From: Brumicola pallidula DSM 14239 = ACAM 615
GTDB taxonomy: Bacteria > Pseudomonadota > Gammaproteobacteria > Enterobacterales > Alteromonadaceae
Direction of reading: 5' to 3'
DNA: 64,000 bases
NCBI RefSeq assembly: GCF_000428905.1
Contig: NZ_AUAV01000011.1
Coordinates: 62,001 to 126,000, forward strand
The notes under the pieces were generated by a model, which saw only the letters and a list, made by a program, of their open reading frames with translations, did no database searches and was not told the origin of the DNA. The position numbers and the translations under genes were made by a program. This document shows, piece after piece, positions 37,010 through 46,628 of the stretch; within the stretch, counting starts at the first letter, position 1; each line of letters opens with the position of its first letter.

Positions 37010-37102
37010 GCATCTCGACTGGGCAATTGTTATCGTACCGTAATTGCAATGATCTTCATTGTTGGTACGATTGCAGCCTTACTCAACGGTAAGCAGCGCT
37101 GA
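37006..37102 (+). pseudogene. N-terminal remnant of a sodium:solute symporter
   Basis: Directly after the M15 gene, broken frames encode MSIS, then DWAIVIV-like (TGGGCAATTGTTATCGTA), then, after a further shift, VIAMIFIVGTIAALLNGKQR. Joined they read like the first transmembrane helix of SSS-family transporters (M-x-(I/L)-S-T-L-D-W-A-I-V-x-x-Y). About 30 codons survive and the rest of the gene is absent. Confidence 0.45.
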
Positions 37103-37129
37103 TGTTGCCAGCCTATATACGCAAACCAC

Positions 37130-37549
37130 CTAGATAGCTTGCTGCTGCGTTAATAATTCACAAATCTTTTCACTCAACGCGACTTGTTTATTTTCCTGAT
37201 AGTCAATCATAGGCTGACGTCCCCAAACAGGAGAAGGCCAAGCAATATCAACTTTAAAGCGACAAATGTGATGCACATGTAATTGCGAAACAATGTTGCC
37301 AATAGCGGCTACATTTAGTTTGTCCGGACTAAAGCCATTTTTTAACGCCCTGCTGAGCATTGCAGACTCTTTCCATAGCTCAGATTGTTGCGCTTCATTC
37401 AGCTCTATAATTTCTGTCACATTATTGATTTCTGGAATTAACACGCACCAAATAAATTGCCGGTCATTCATCAATCGAACTTGAGAAAGAGATAATTTGC
37501 ATACCCAGAAGCTGTCACTCTGCAAACGTTTATCTAATTCAAATATCAC
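37130..37549 (-). CDS. HIT-domain protein
   Basis: HIT proteins are nucleotide hydrolases or transferases with an H-x-H-x-H-type active site. The 139-aa protein has the N-terminal SFWVCKLSLSQVRLMNDRQF, the nucleotide-contacting KLNVAAIGNIVSQLHVHHIC with the histidine triad at about residues 91-95, and the C-terminal WPSPVWG typical of this short bacterial subgroup. Substrate unknown. Its first 11 bases overlap the end of astE, so the two are co-transcribed. Confidence 0.85.
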   Translation of the reverse strand: MIFELDKRLQSDSFWVCKLSLSQVRLMNDRQFIWCVLIPEINNVTEIIELNEAQQSELWKESAMLSRALKNGFSPDKLNVAAIGNIVSQLHVHHICRFKVDIAWPSPVWGRQPMIDYQENKQVALSEKICELLTQQQAI

Positions 37550-38561
37550 AAGGCACCACCGTTAATAATGCCCGCTGACCGAGAGCCACATTTGAATTTG
37601 GAAAAACTATCGCTTCACCTTCTTCAAGTGTTCGATATTCAATATCACCATCGGTGGCTAATAACGTGCCTTTTTTAAAACCAGTAAAATTAGGAATATT
37701 GTCGGCAAAGTGTAATGCGAAATCAGCAGAGCGCTTATCAATAACCTGTTTAACATCATATATATCCATTTGACATTCTTTAAGCGCGGGTAAAACAAGC
37801 TCTTTTTGAGTGATAAGCTGCGTTAACATATCAATAACGTGAGTGAAGCTCTGCATGTTGTTTTCACCAAAAGGCTTTACCTTACCCAACTCAACAGTAA
37901 AACCATGCGTACAGTAATTAAGCGAGGTGTAATAACTAAAAGTAGATGTCGGTGATTGCGAAAGAAGGATTGTATTAACCGCACAGGCTGACAAAAACTG
38001 TAACTGTTGTTTGTTATATTCGTGTCCATGCAGATAGGGATAAACTGCAAATTTCTCGTTTTTTGATTCTCTTATCGCTGTATGTAAATCATAATGAATG
38101 CGCTTTGAAACTGCATGTGATGAGGGCACTACAGAGTCAGTATTAAAAAAACGCTTAACTTCGCGCTTTATCTCTTGCGCACGTATTTGCTCTTGATTGT
38201 CGGTAGATAACGAATCATTGAATAACCTGTTTAGATTTTCTTCAATAAACCTTTCGCCTATATTCATTGCAGGTAAATTACCAAATATAAACATAACTCT
38301 ATGGTTTGATTGTTTTTTTTCACTCAGTAAGTCTTCGACCAATTTATCACAGATCTCAATTGGCGCGGTCTCATTACCATGCACACCTGATGAGAGTAAA
38401 ATTGTCTTTGCCACACCCATAAAGGCCGGCTCAAATGTGATGATACCAGGACAACAAATTTCTACTGTTGTGCCATTATTGAGTTGAAATTTGTTATTTG
38501 TTTGTAGGGACTCAGGTGAAAATCTTGAGCGCTCTAAGAAGCTAATTGGATTCGTTAACAT
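37539..38561 (-). CDS. astE: Succinylglutamate desuccinylase AstE
   Basis: AstE is the last enzyme of the arginine succinyltransferase pathway, splitting N-succinylglutamate to glutamate and succinate; it is a zinc enzyme of the aspartoacylase/AstE family. The 340-aa protein has SSGVHGNETAPIEI (zinc ligands H and E near residues 57-60), FIFGNLPAMNIGERFIEENLNRLF, HYDLHTAIRES (third ligand) and TVELGKVKPFGEN (catalytic glutamate). Other ast genes are not in the window. It is upstream of and overlaps the HIT gene. Confidence 0.93.
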   Translation of the reverse strand: MLTNPISFLERSRFSPESLQTNNKFQLNNGTTVEICCPGIITFEPAFMGVAKTILLSSGVHGNETAPIEICDKLVEDLLSEKKQSNHRVMFIFGNLPAMNIGERFIEENLNRLFNDSLSTDNQEQIRAQEIKREVKRFFNTDSVVPSSHAVSKRIHYDLHTAIRESKNEKFAVYPYLHGHEYNKQQLQFLSACAVNTILLSQSPTSTFSYYTSLNYCTHGFTVELGKVKPFGENNMQSFTHVIDMLTQLITQKELVLPALKECQMDIYDVKQVIDKRSADFALHFADNIPNFTGFKKGTLLATDGDIEYRTLEEGEAIVFPNSNVALGQRALLTVVPCDI

Positions 38562-38602
38562 GTCTCTTAACTAAAATGATTGAACACGTTTTAATGATAA
38601 CA

Positions 38603-39919
38603 TTAACCTGCTGCTGTTCGTATCTTATCTGCCAATACCTGTTCAAAATTGCCGATTTCACAAAGCCTGATAAAGGAGTCAAAATTTACTGCTGGTGAAA
38701 ATAAAAAGCCTTGTCCACTGTAGATCCCTAACTCTTTTAGAATATTTAGTTGCTGAACAGTTTCTATTCCTTCAGCAACTACTTCACAGTTTTTAGCATC
38801 ACAGATAAGTTTTGTTGCCTCAACGATCGCTTTATTAACTGGATTTTGCTCAAGTTCCATAACAAATGTCTTGTCTATTTTTATAGCACTTAAATGTAAG
38901 TCACGAAGAAACGACAAGTTTGAGTAACCTTTCCCAAAATCATCCATGCACACGTTTAAACCCATTACACGTATTTCGTCTAACTGCCTTTTCACCATTA
39001 GAGAGTTAGATAATGCAACATCTTCAGTTAATTCAAGCTCGATCATATTTGCCTGTATTTTATGGCGTTGGATCAGGTCTGATAATAACTTTGGCAGACC
39101 AACATCGTATAACTGGCTAGGTGACAAATTAATAGAAATAGAAATATTGATCCCTACGTTGTTTAATTGCTCCACTCTGTTCAGCGCACTTGATATTGTC
39201 CAATGCCCAAGCTCGTTCATCATATTGTACGTTTCTGCGGCCTCAATAAGCGAACCCGGAAATAAAACACCATCCAATGGGTGATTCCATCTGAGCAGAC
39301 ATTCAGCGCCGATAATTTTGGTTGTCAGTAAATTAACTTTTGGTTGAAAATAAAGTTCTAATTCGTCATTCTTCATTGCACGAGTCAAGTCTGCTTTTAA
39401 GGCTAGACCTCTACCCGTCACTGAGTTTTCGTTATCATTTACAAAGCTGCAGTTCTGATGCTTATTATTTTTGGCTTGTTTCAGCGCAGCTTCAGCTAAG
39501 GATATCAGTTTTGTAGCTGTCACATTCTTATGCGTACGGCTTGCAATACCAACGTTGAAGTCGGCAATAAATGCAGTTCCATTGGTATATAAAGGTGTTT
39601 TAAAATGTTCAATGAGGCGTTGAAACTTTGTTCTCATTACCGATTCACTTTGGCGCCCTTCAAACACTAAGCCAAAAATATCACCACTAACCCGTCCTAG
39701 GATCAAATCCGGACCGAATATCACATGAATACGGTTAACAATTTGCAGTAAAATTTCATCACCAGCTTTGTGATCAAAGGCAGAGGATACATCTGAAAAA
39801 CGCATGACATCCACAAGCATTAGTGAAAAATAAGAATTTGAGTCTGCAATGCCTTCAATCATATCGATGAAGTGATATCTGTTAGAAAGCGTGGACAAAC
39901 TTTGGTGCTTTTGGATCAT
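38603..39919 (-). CDS. GGDEF-EAL protein: degenerate cyclase, probable c-di-GMP phosphodiesterase
   Basis: The 438-aa cytoplasmic protein has a GGDEF-like domain (residues about 20-165) in which the signature reads RVSGDIFGLVF instead of GGDEF, so cyclase activity is unlikely. The EAL domain (about 180-430) is well preserved: GAECLLRWNHP (E-x-L variant), ISINLSPSQL, MIELELTED, CMDDFGKGYSNLSFLRDL, AIKIDKTFV, VAEGIET and GQGFLF. It therefore probably hydrolyses c-di-GMP, with the N-domain perhaps sensing GTP. No sensor or membrane segment is seen. Monocistronic. Confidence 0.9.
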   Translation of the reverse strand: MIQKHQSLSTLSNRYHFIDMIEGIADSNSYFSLMLVDVMRFSDVSSAFDHKAGDEILLQIVNRIHVIFGPDLILGRVSGDIFGLVFEGRQSESVMRTKFQRLIEHFKTPLYTNGTAFIADFNVGIASRTHKNVTATKLISLAEAALKQAKNNKHQNCSFVNDNENSVTGRGLALKADLTRAMKNDELELYFQPKVNLLTTKIIGAECLLRWNHPLDGVLFPGSLIEAAETYNMMNELGHWTISSALNRVEQLNNVGINISISINLSPSQLYDVGLPKLLSDLIQRHKIQANMIELELTEDVALSNSLMVKRQLDEIRVMGLNVCMDDFGKGYSNLSFLRDLHLSAIKIDKTFVMELEQNPVNKAIVEATKLICDAKNCEVVAEGIETVQQLNILKELGIYSGQGFLFSPAVNFDSFIRLCEIGNFEQVLADKIRTAAG

Positions 39920-40020
39920 AAAAAATGGTTCGCCGAAAAAAGGTGAATATAAAGGCTGCTGAATCTATATTGATTAATTATTATACAACAAAACAGACTC
40001 CATGATAAACCTTTCACAAC

Positions 40021-40045
40021 AAAAGCCAACAAGAAGTTGGCTTTT
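40021..40045 (-). terminator. Terminator after glgP
   Basis: AAAAGCCAAC and GTTGGCTTTT form a 10-bp stem with a 5-nt loop, 26 bases after the glgP stop on the minus strand, ending in TTTTGTTG. Confidence 0.8.
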
Positions 40046-40070
40046 GTTGTCCTGCAAACACTTTTTTGGA

Positions 40071-42653
40071 TTATTCAACGGTACAAGGGGTCAATTTCCA
40101 AATTCGTTCTACGTAGTCAGCAATTGAGCGGTCTGACGTAAATTTACCCATCTTCGCTGTATTCAGAATAGCCATTTTAGCCCATCTTGACTTGTCTCTA
40201 TACGCGATATTGAGGGCTCTATTAGCTTCGCTATACGATTCATAATCAGCTAAGCACATATATGGGTCGCCACCTGATAACATACTGTTTTTCAATGAAG
40301 AAAGAGCACCTGGTTGGCCCGGTGTAAAGTAGTCAGTGTCTAACCAATCGAGTACTGCCTTTACTTCGTTATTATGGTAATAAATATCAAATGGATTGTA
40401 ACCTTTTTTTGACAGTTCCGTTACTTCATCCACTGTCATACCAAAAATAAAGATATTGTCATCACCAACTTCTTCAGCAATTTCTATATTAGCGCCATCC
40501 AATGTACCGATAGTAATTGCACCATTCAGCGCCAACTTCATGTTTCCCGTGCCTGAAGCTTCTTTACCTGCCGTTGATATCTGCTGAGATACATCGGCTG
40601 CCGGGATCATTTTTTCAGCAAGTGACACGCGATAATTTGGTAAAAATACGACCTTAATTATATGATTTACACGTGGATCGTTATTTATTTTGTCAGCAAC
40701 TTTATTAATCGCAAAAATAATATCCTTAGCTAAGGTATACCCTGGAGCTGCTTTTGCACCAAAAATAAAAACCCGGGGATGCATATCGTAACTGGGATCC
40801 TCTAACAACCTTTTATACAATGCCATAATATGTATTAAATTTAGATGTTGGCGTTTATATTCGTGTAAACGTTTAATTTGAATATCAAAGATAGCTTTCG
40901 TGTCGACACTAATGCCGGTCAGATGTTTTATCTCGGCAGCCAGTGCTTCTTTATTTTTTTGTTTTACCTTCATGAACTGATTCTGGAAAGTGGTATTGTC
41001 AGCAAACTCTGAAAGCTTATTTAAACGGGTTAAGTCGGACGGCCAATCGTTTCCAATTTTCTTTCCAATAAGTTCAGATAATAGAGGGTTGCATGCCTTT
41101 AACCAACGACGAGGCGTAATTCCGTTGGTTACGTTTTTTAACTTGCCCGGCCAAAGTGCTTCAAACTCAGGAAACAGATTCTCTTTAACTAATTTCGAAT
41201 GAATTTCGGCCACACCATTAACGGCAAATGAGCCAACAACCGAAAGGTTACCCATTCGAACCATTTTTTCTGTACTTTCTTCAATAATAGAAAGTTTGGC
41301 TTTTATCACATTGTTACCAGGCCATTTTTTCTCAACGAGCGACAGAAAACGATGGTTGATCTCATAAATAATTTCTATATGCCTTGGTAAGATTTTTTCA
41401 ATCATTCTTACTGGCCACCTTTCTAATGCTTCAGGTAGCAAAGTATGGTTTGTGTAGGCAAATGTTTTGGTGCAAATACCCCACGCTGTGTCCCAATCAA
41501 GCTCTACTCTATCAACCAGTATTCTCATTAGTTCTGGAATGGCAATCGCGGGATGAGTATCATTGAGTTGGATAACAACCTGCTCAGAAAATCTGCTCCA
41601 ATCATCTCCATGGGCTCGTTTATAACGACGAATAATGTCCTTCAAGGAGCAAGCACAAAAGAAATACTGCTGAATTAAACGCAGCTCTTTACCCGCTCTG
41701 GTTTCATCATTCGGATACAATACTTTTGAAATAGTTTCCGCTTGTATATTCTCTCGCTGAGCATCAACATAACCACCGGAATTAAATACATCCCAATTGA
41801 AATAGTCCGACGACTCACTTTGCCACAAACGCAGCACGTTGACAGTTTTTGCACCGTAACCCACGATAGGAATATCCCACGGAACACCTTTGACTATGTT
41901 ACCAGGGTGCCATTCTTTTTTAACCCGACCATTTGCTCCATATTTGGTTTCAACATAACCAAATAGAGGTACTTCCTGAATTGATTCAGGGCGGCATATT
42001 TCCCACGGATTTCCATAATGTCTCCAGCTATCAGGTCGCTCAATTTGTGCTCCATTTTTTATCTCTTGACGAAATAAACCATGCTCGTAATGAATTCCAT
42101 AACCAATTGCAGGCAAATCCATGGTGGCTAAGGAGTCAAGAAAACAAGCGGCAAGACGCCCTAGACCACCATTACCTAAGGCCATATCCGGTTCTTCTTC
42201 GAGTACGTCGGTTAATTCAACCCCTAACTCCTTTAACGCCGCATCCGCTGTTTCAAACAGATTAAAGTTGTGCATGTTGTTAGAGAGTAACCGTCCCATT
42301 AAGAATTCAGCAGAAAAATAATGAACTGCGCGCGTATCATTTATATAGTGAGTTTTTTGAGTTGTACGCAGGCGCTCTAATACAAGCTCTTGCATTGCTG
42401 CGCTTGTGGCTTTCCACCATGCGTGATTGTTTGCTTTATTTTCATCAGTTCCGAGCGTTGAATGCAAATGTTTTACAATTGACTGCTTAATTTGCGCTTT
42501 CGAATATGTAATTGAAGAAGTGTCAGCAGATTTAGCTTTTGTTGATTTTCTTGCTGTTTCTTTAGCCGTCGATGCTTTCACAGGAGCAGCGTTTGCAGTT
42601 TTTTTTGCAGATGCTTGTACAGACGAACCTTTGGCTTTATTGGAATTTGCCAT
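40071..42653 (-). CDS. glgP: Glycogen/maltodextrin phosphorylase
   Basis: The enzyme releases glucose-1-phosphate from alpha-glucans using pyridoxal phosphate. The 860-aa protein has [55 protein letters not shown], and the PLP-lysine motif [20 protein letters not shown] followed by LDGANIE. It is about 45 residues longer than E. coli GlgP because of an N-terminal, Ala/Lys/Ser/Thr-rich extension (residues about 1-48) of low complexity. The neighbouring pgm gene can convert the product into glucose-6-phosphate. A terminator follows. Confidence 0.96.
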   Translation of the reverse strand: MANSNKAKGSSVQASAKKTANAAPVKASTAKETARKSTKAKSADTSSITYSKAQIKQSIVKHLHSTLGTDENKANNHAWWKATSAAMQELVLERLRTTQKTHYINDTRAVHYFSAEFLMGRLLSNNMHNFNLFETADAALKELGVELTDVLEEEPDMALGNGGLGRLAACFLDSLATMDLPAIGYGIHYEHGLFRQEIKNGAQIERPDSWRHYGNPWEICRPESIQEVPLFGYVETKYGANGRVKKEWHPGNIVKGVPWDIPIVGYGAKTVNVLRLWQSESSDYFNWDVFNSGGYVDAQRENIQAETISKVLYPNDETRAGKELRLIQQYFFCACSLKDIIRRYKRAHGDDWSRFSEQVVIQLNDTHPAIAIPELMRILVDRVELDWDTAWGICTKTFAYTNHTLLPEALERWPVRMIEKILPRHIEIIYEINHRFLSLVEKKWPGNNVIKAKLSIIEESTEKMVRMGNLSVVGSFAVNGVAEIHSKLVKENLFPEFEALWPGKLKNVTNGITPRRWLKACNPLLSELIGKKIGNDWPSDLTRLNKLSEFADNTTFQNQFMKVKQKNKEALAAEIKHLTGISVDTKAIFDIQIKRLHEYKRQHLNLIHIMALYKRLLEDPSYDMHPRVFIFGAKAAPGYTLAKDIIFAINKVADKINNDPRVNHIIKVVFLPNYRVSLAEKMIPAADVSQQISTAGKEASGTGNMKLALNGAITIGTLDGANIEIAEEVGDDNIFIFGMTVDEVTELSKKGYNPFDIYYHNNEVKAVLDWLDTDYFTPGQPGALSSLKNSMLSGGDPYMCLADYESYSEANRALNIAYRDKSRWAKMAILNTAKMGKFTSDRSIADYVERIWKLTPCTVE

Positions 42654-42846
42654 TATTTTATCTCTCTAATTGAAAATAACCGCCTGTAATTTTATTACAA
42701 GAACTGAAATAAAACCATTTAATTCTCATAGAAATACAGACAAATTGTTAATTAAGTGTAAATTTATTAGTATTTATAACTCAAATACTCTCATTTATGA
42801 AATATATTTACATTTAAATAACAATAAAAATGACATATCGTAACAT

Positions 42847-44493
42847 TTAGCTTTTCTCCAAGACTGAGGCGACCAATTCTTCGGCTTCTTTTACTAATTG
42901 TTGTAAATGGGTTTCACCACAAAAGCTCTCTGCATAAATTTTATACACATTTTCAGTTCCAGAGGGTCTAGCAGCAAACCAACCGTTTTCTGTACTTACT
43001 TTTACACCGCCAATGGCGGCGTTATTGCCAGGCGCATGTGTTTGTACATTAATAATTCTTTCGCCCGCTAATCTTGTTGTCTTCACTACGTCGGTTGTCA
43101 TACTAGACAACGCATTTTTTTGTTCCAATGTGGCAGCAACATCAATTCGTGTATAACATGGGGTTCCATGTGCTTGAGTTAGTTTTTGATATTGTTGAGA
43201 TGGATCTTCTCCAACAACGGCAGTCATTTCAGCCGCTAATAAGCACATAATAAAACCATCTTTATCGGTTGCCCATGGCGTTCCATTGTGCCTCAAAAAG
43301 ATACCGCCAGCAGATTCTTCGCCAGCGAAGCCAATAGTTTGTGCATTTAAGCCCTCAACAAACCATTTAAAGCCAACAGGCATTTCTTTGACTTCGCGGC
43401 CTAGGCTAGAGCAAACACGGTCTATCATGCTACTTGACACTAACGTTTTTCCTACCTGCATATCACTAGACCATTGTGGACGATGTTGATATAGGTAGTT
43501 AATTGTCACTGCGAGATAATTGTTTGGATCCATCAAACCAGCGGATGGCGTCACGATGCCATGACGGTCAAAATCAGGATCATTACCAAACGCTAGGTCA
43601 AAATTATCTTTTAGCTTTATAAGACCCGCCATTGCGCTTGACGATGAGCAATCCATTCTAATCTTTCCATCTTTATCGCAGTGCATAAAGCTAAACTGTT
43701 GGTCGACCTTATTATTCACGACCTCAATATTCAGGTTATATTGATCTGCAATTCGATCCCAATAATAGATGCCTGAACCACCTAATGGATCGGTACCTAG
43801 CTTCAATTTTGCATCAGCTATGGCCGACATACTAACGACTTGGTCTAAGTCCTTTATATACGCAGTGGCGAAGTCAGTCTGCGTCACTTGACTTGATTGC
43901 ATTGCTTTTGTAATGGTTATTCTTCTAACTTGCTGACCACCGCTGGCAATAATTTCATTTGCTCGTTTTTGAATATGATTGGTGACATTTGAGTCAGCTG
44001 GCCCACCATGTGGAGAATTGTATTTAAAACCGCCATCAGACGGCGGATTATGTGACGGCGTAATCACAATACCGTCGGCAAAACCACTGTTTCGGCTCTT
44101 GTTATAATCCAAGATACAGTGCGAAATGACCGGAGTGGGCGTAAAGCCATTATTTGCCTGAATGACAATATCAACGTGATTAGCCACTAATACCTCGATA
44201 CAAGTCGTCATTGCCGCTTCCGAAAGCGCATGAGTATCCATACCGATAAATATTGGCCCAGTAATATCATTTGCCGCTCTGTACTCAACCAATGCTTGAG
44301 AAATGGCCGCTATATGTATGTCATTAAAAGTCATTAGAGAAGCACATCCGCGATGCCCTGAGGTGCCGAAACTAACTCTTTGTTGGGCGATTTCAACTGA
44401 AGGCAGCAAAGAATAATAATCAGATATTAGACGTGCAACATTAATTAGCATATCTTGTGTAGCAGGCTTTCCGGCCATAGGGTGAAGACTCAT
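42847..44493 (-). CDS. pgm: Phosphoglucomutase (alpha-D-glucose phosphate-specific)
   Basis: Pgm interconverts glucose-1-phosphate and glucose-6-phosphate. The 548-aa protein has [16 protein letters not shown], the active serine loop [17 protein letters not shown] followed by [10 protein letters not shown], the metal loop [11 protein letters not shown], the sugar-binding GEESAGG and the phosphate-binding [14 protein letters not shown]. Length is as in E. coli (546). It lies upstream of glgP in the same direction; the 193-bp AT-rich gap between them has no visible gene. Confidence 0.97.
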   Translation of the reverse strand: MSLHPMAGKPATQDMLINVARLISDYYSLLPSVEIAQQRVSFGTSGHRGCASLMTFNDIHIAAISQALVEYRAANDITGPIFIGMDTHALSEAAMTTCIEVLVANHVDIVIQANNGFTPTPVISHCILDYNKSRNSGFADGIVITPSHNPPSDGGFKYNSPHGGPADSNVTNHIQKRANEIIASGGQQVRRITITKAMQSSQVTQTDFATAYIKDLDQVVSMSAIADAKLKLGTDPLGGSGIYYWDRIADQYNLNIEVVNNKVDQQFSFMHCDKDGKIRMDCSSSSAMAGLIKLKDNFDLAFGNDPDFDRHGIVTPSAGLMDPNNYLAVTINYLYQHRPQWSSDMQVGKTLVSSSMIDRVCSSLGREVKEMPVGFKWFVEGLNAQTIGFAGEESAGGIFLRHNGTPWATDKDGFIMCLLAAEMTAVVGEDPSQQYQKLTQAHGTPCYTRIDVAATLEQKNALSSMTTDVVKTTRLAGERIINVQTHAPGNNAAIGGVKVSTENGWFAARPSGTENVYKIYAESFCGETHLQQLVKEAEELVASVLEKS

Positions 44494-44626
44494 AATTTTC
44501 CTTTTTCGACGCTGTTATTACGTCAATATATTACCTTTAAATGCAAAAAAAACATACATACATAGGTATTAATCTGGTAAGAGTAGTTTTCAGCTAATTC
44601 AACTACACTCGAGATAATAATGGTTA

Positions 44627-45571
44627 ATGCAAAAAATATATGGCGAATATAACAATCAGATGCGAAAAGATATAGAAAGCTGTGTTACAGCCATACAACA
44701 AAAAATCAAAGGCAAAGATGAGCAAATACAATTGGCGCTTGTTTGCTTGTTGGCGAAAGGTCATCTGTTATTAGAAGATTTGCCAGGTATGGGTAAAACA
44801 ACATTGAGCCAATGCTTAGCCTCCGTATTAAGCATGGACTATGCAAGAGTCCAGTTTACCTCAGACTTACTTCCTGCCGATATGCTAGGCGTCAATATAT
44901 ATGAACCTGACACACATCAATTTAGCTTTCATCCAGGGCCTATATTTCATCAAGTATTATTAGCCGACGAAATAAACAGAGCTAGTCCGAAAACACAGAG
45001 TGCATTACTTGAAGCGATGGCTGAAAGCCAGGTCACAATTGACGGTAACAGTTACGAATTACCAATGCCCTTCTTTGTAATAGCGACTCAAAATCCCTTA
45101 TTTCAATCGGGTACCTATCCGTTACCCGAGTCACAAATTGACCGTTTTACTATGAAACTGTCGTTAGGGTTCCCTAACTTTGAAGCAGAAAAATCAATGT
45201 TATTAAGTAACGATGACCGTTTGTTTAGTAAAACCGTTATCGATGCGGAGCAGCTTTTGGATATGCAGAAACAAGTGACTAACGTAGTTGTTAGTGAACC
45301 GGTCGTTGATTATATTTTAGCCTTGGTTAATGCAACTAGAGACAATCCAGAATATCCAAATGCATTGTCTCCTAGAGCGTCAAAAGCCATTTATCATTGT
45401 GCACAAGCCTTTGCTTTTATGCATGATAGAACTTACGTCATTCCGGAAGATGTTCAAATGATCTTCCCGTCGGTCACTGAACACCGACTCAGAGGCCAAG
45501 ATCAATACGCTCACAATGCGACTTTACTGAGCGCTCAGCTACTGAAAAAAGTCGATCCTATTGCCGCTTAG
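44627..45571 (+). CDS. MoxR-family AAA+ ATPase
   Basis: MoxR ATPases act as chaperones for proteins encoded beside them. The 314-aa protein has the Walker A LLEDLPGMGKTTLS (residues about 43-56), QFTSDLLPADMLG, Walker B LLADEINRASPKTQSALLEA, sensor FFVIATQNP and the GTYPLPESQIDRF arginine-finger region. It is followed 9 bp later by a DUF58 gene and then a transglutaminase gene, the classic MoxR-DUF58-TgpA arrangement. An in-frame ATG at 44660 is an alternative start; neither has a strong ribosome site. Confidence 0.93.
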   Translation: MQKIYGEYNNQMRKDIESCVTAIQQKIKGKDEQIQLALVCLLAKGHLLLEDLPGMGKTTLSQCLASVLSMDYARVQFTSDLLPADMLGVNIYEPDTHQFSFHPGPIFHQVLLADEINRASPKTQSALLEAMAESQVTIDGNSYELPMPFFVIATQNPLFQSGTYPLPESQIDRFTMKLSLGFPNFEAEKSMLLSNDDRLFSKTVIDAEQLLDMQKQVTNVVVSEPVVDYILALVNATRDNPEYPNALSPRASKAIYHCAQAFAFMHDRTYVIPEDVQMIFPSVTEHRLRGQDQYAHNATLLSAQLLKKVDPIAA

Positions 45572-45580
45572 GAAATTTTT

Positions 45581-46627
45581 ATGAAGTCCTGGACTCAAGC
45601 ACGTGTCGACAGATGGTTAGATAAACGTATTCCTTCGAGCCACTCCTATCAGTTGGATGTAAACAATACGTTCATTTTGCCAACTCGCTTTGGCTGGGCC
45701 ATTGTGGGCTTGATGAGTTGTTTGTTCATTCTAGGCACAAATTACCAGAATAATGTCATTTTGATGTTCTGTTACTTTGTGTTCTCGCTTCTGCTACTCG
45801 CCTTGTTTCATAGTTATGTTAGCTTTGTGCAATTCCATATTGTCTTTCGCCCGGTGGCCAATTGTTTTTCTAATCAGTATGCCCAACTACAACTTGATTT
45901 ATCGCATAAGAAAAATAGATCCGCGCTACACTCGCTGTCTAATATCGCTATTTTTAGTAAACGTTATCCCGTGTATGAATACTTAGAAGATGGTTCAAAC
46001 ATCATCGCGATCAGTCCTTTTTCAAGAGGATTACATCACCTAGGTAGAGTATCGATTGAAAGTATTTTTCCATTCGGATTATTTAGATGTTGGTCACACC
46101 TCACCGTACCCGGTCAGTTTTTCGTTTTTCCAGCACCTATCCCATGTGGTTTACAATTACGCAAGCAGAACTCTAAGGGCAACACAGGTAATAAATCAGG
46201 TGTCGCAGTCACCTCAGACGACCTACAGGGGATCCGAGACTATCGCGATTCGGACCCTATTCATCACGTGTCATGGAAACATTTTGCCAAAGGCCAAGGT
46301 TTATTTAGTAAAGATTTTAGTGAACGCTCAGCTATATCGGGTTGGTTGCATTTTAGCGATTATTTTAACCATAACGTTGAACAGGCTTTAAGCGAAGTTA
46401 CCTTTCAAATACTCGCTTTAAGCAAGCAAGATGCTAACTTCGGTTTTTCGATTGGAAAACAACAAATAATGCCAAATACAGGTATACCGCATCAACAGCA
46501 ATGCCTTGAAGCTATTGCACTGTATCGCTACAAACAACATGCCCTTACTTTAGATGAGAATGGTAATGGTCGCATTAATAATGGTATCAATAATGGCATT
46601 GATGTTAGCCAAACCGGGCTATCGTAA
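45581..46627 (+). CDS. DUF58 domain protein
   Basis: The 348-aa protein has two membrane segments near the N-terminus (FGWAIVGLMSCLFILGTNY and VILMFCYFVFSLLLLALF) and the DUF58 core QGIRDYRDSDPIHHVSWKHF followed by AKGQGLFSKDF. DUF58 proteins have a von Willebrand-like fold and work with MoxR ATPases; the exact role is unknown. The C-terminus ends in a low-complexity Asn/Gly run (NGNGRINNGINNGIDVSQTG). It lies between the MoxR and transglutaminase genes with 1-bp spacing to the latter. Confidence 0.9.
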   Translation: MKSWTQARVDRWLDKRIPSSHSYQLDVNNTFILPTRFGWAIVGLMSCLFILGTNYQNNVILMFCYFVFSLLLLALFHSYVSFVQFHIVFRPVANCFSNQYAQLQLDLSHKKNRSALHSLSNIAIFSKRYPVYEYLEDGSNIIAISPFSRGLHHLGRVSIESIFPFGLFRCWSHLTVPGQFFVFPAPIPCGLQLRKQNSKGNTGNKSGVAVTSDDLQGIRDYRDSDPIHHVSWKHFAKGQGLFSKDFSERSAISGWLHFSDYFNHNVEQALSEVTFQILALSKQDANFGFSIGKQQIMPNTGIPHQQQCLEAIALYRYKQHALTLDENGNGRINNGINNGIDVSQTGLS

Positions 46628-46628
46628 A

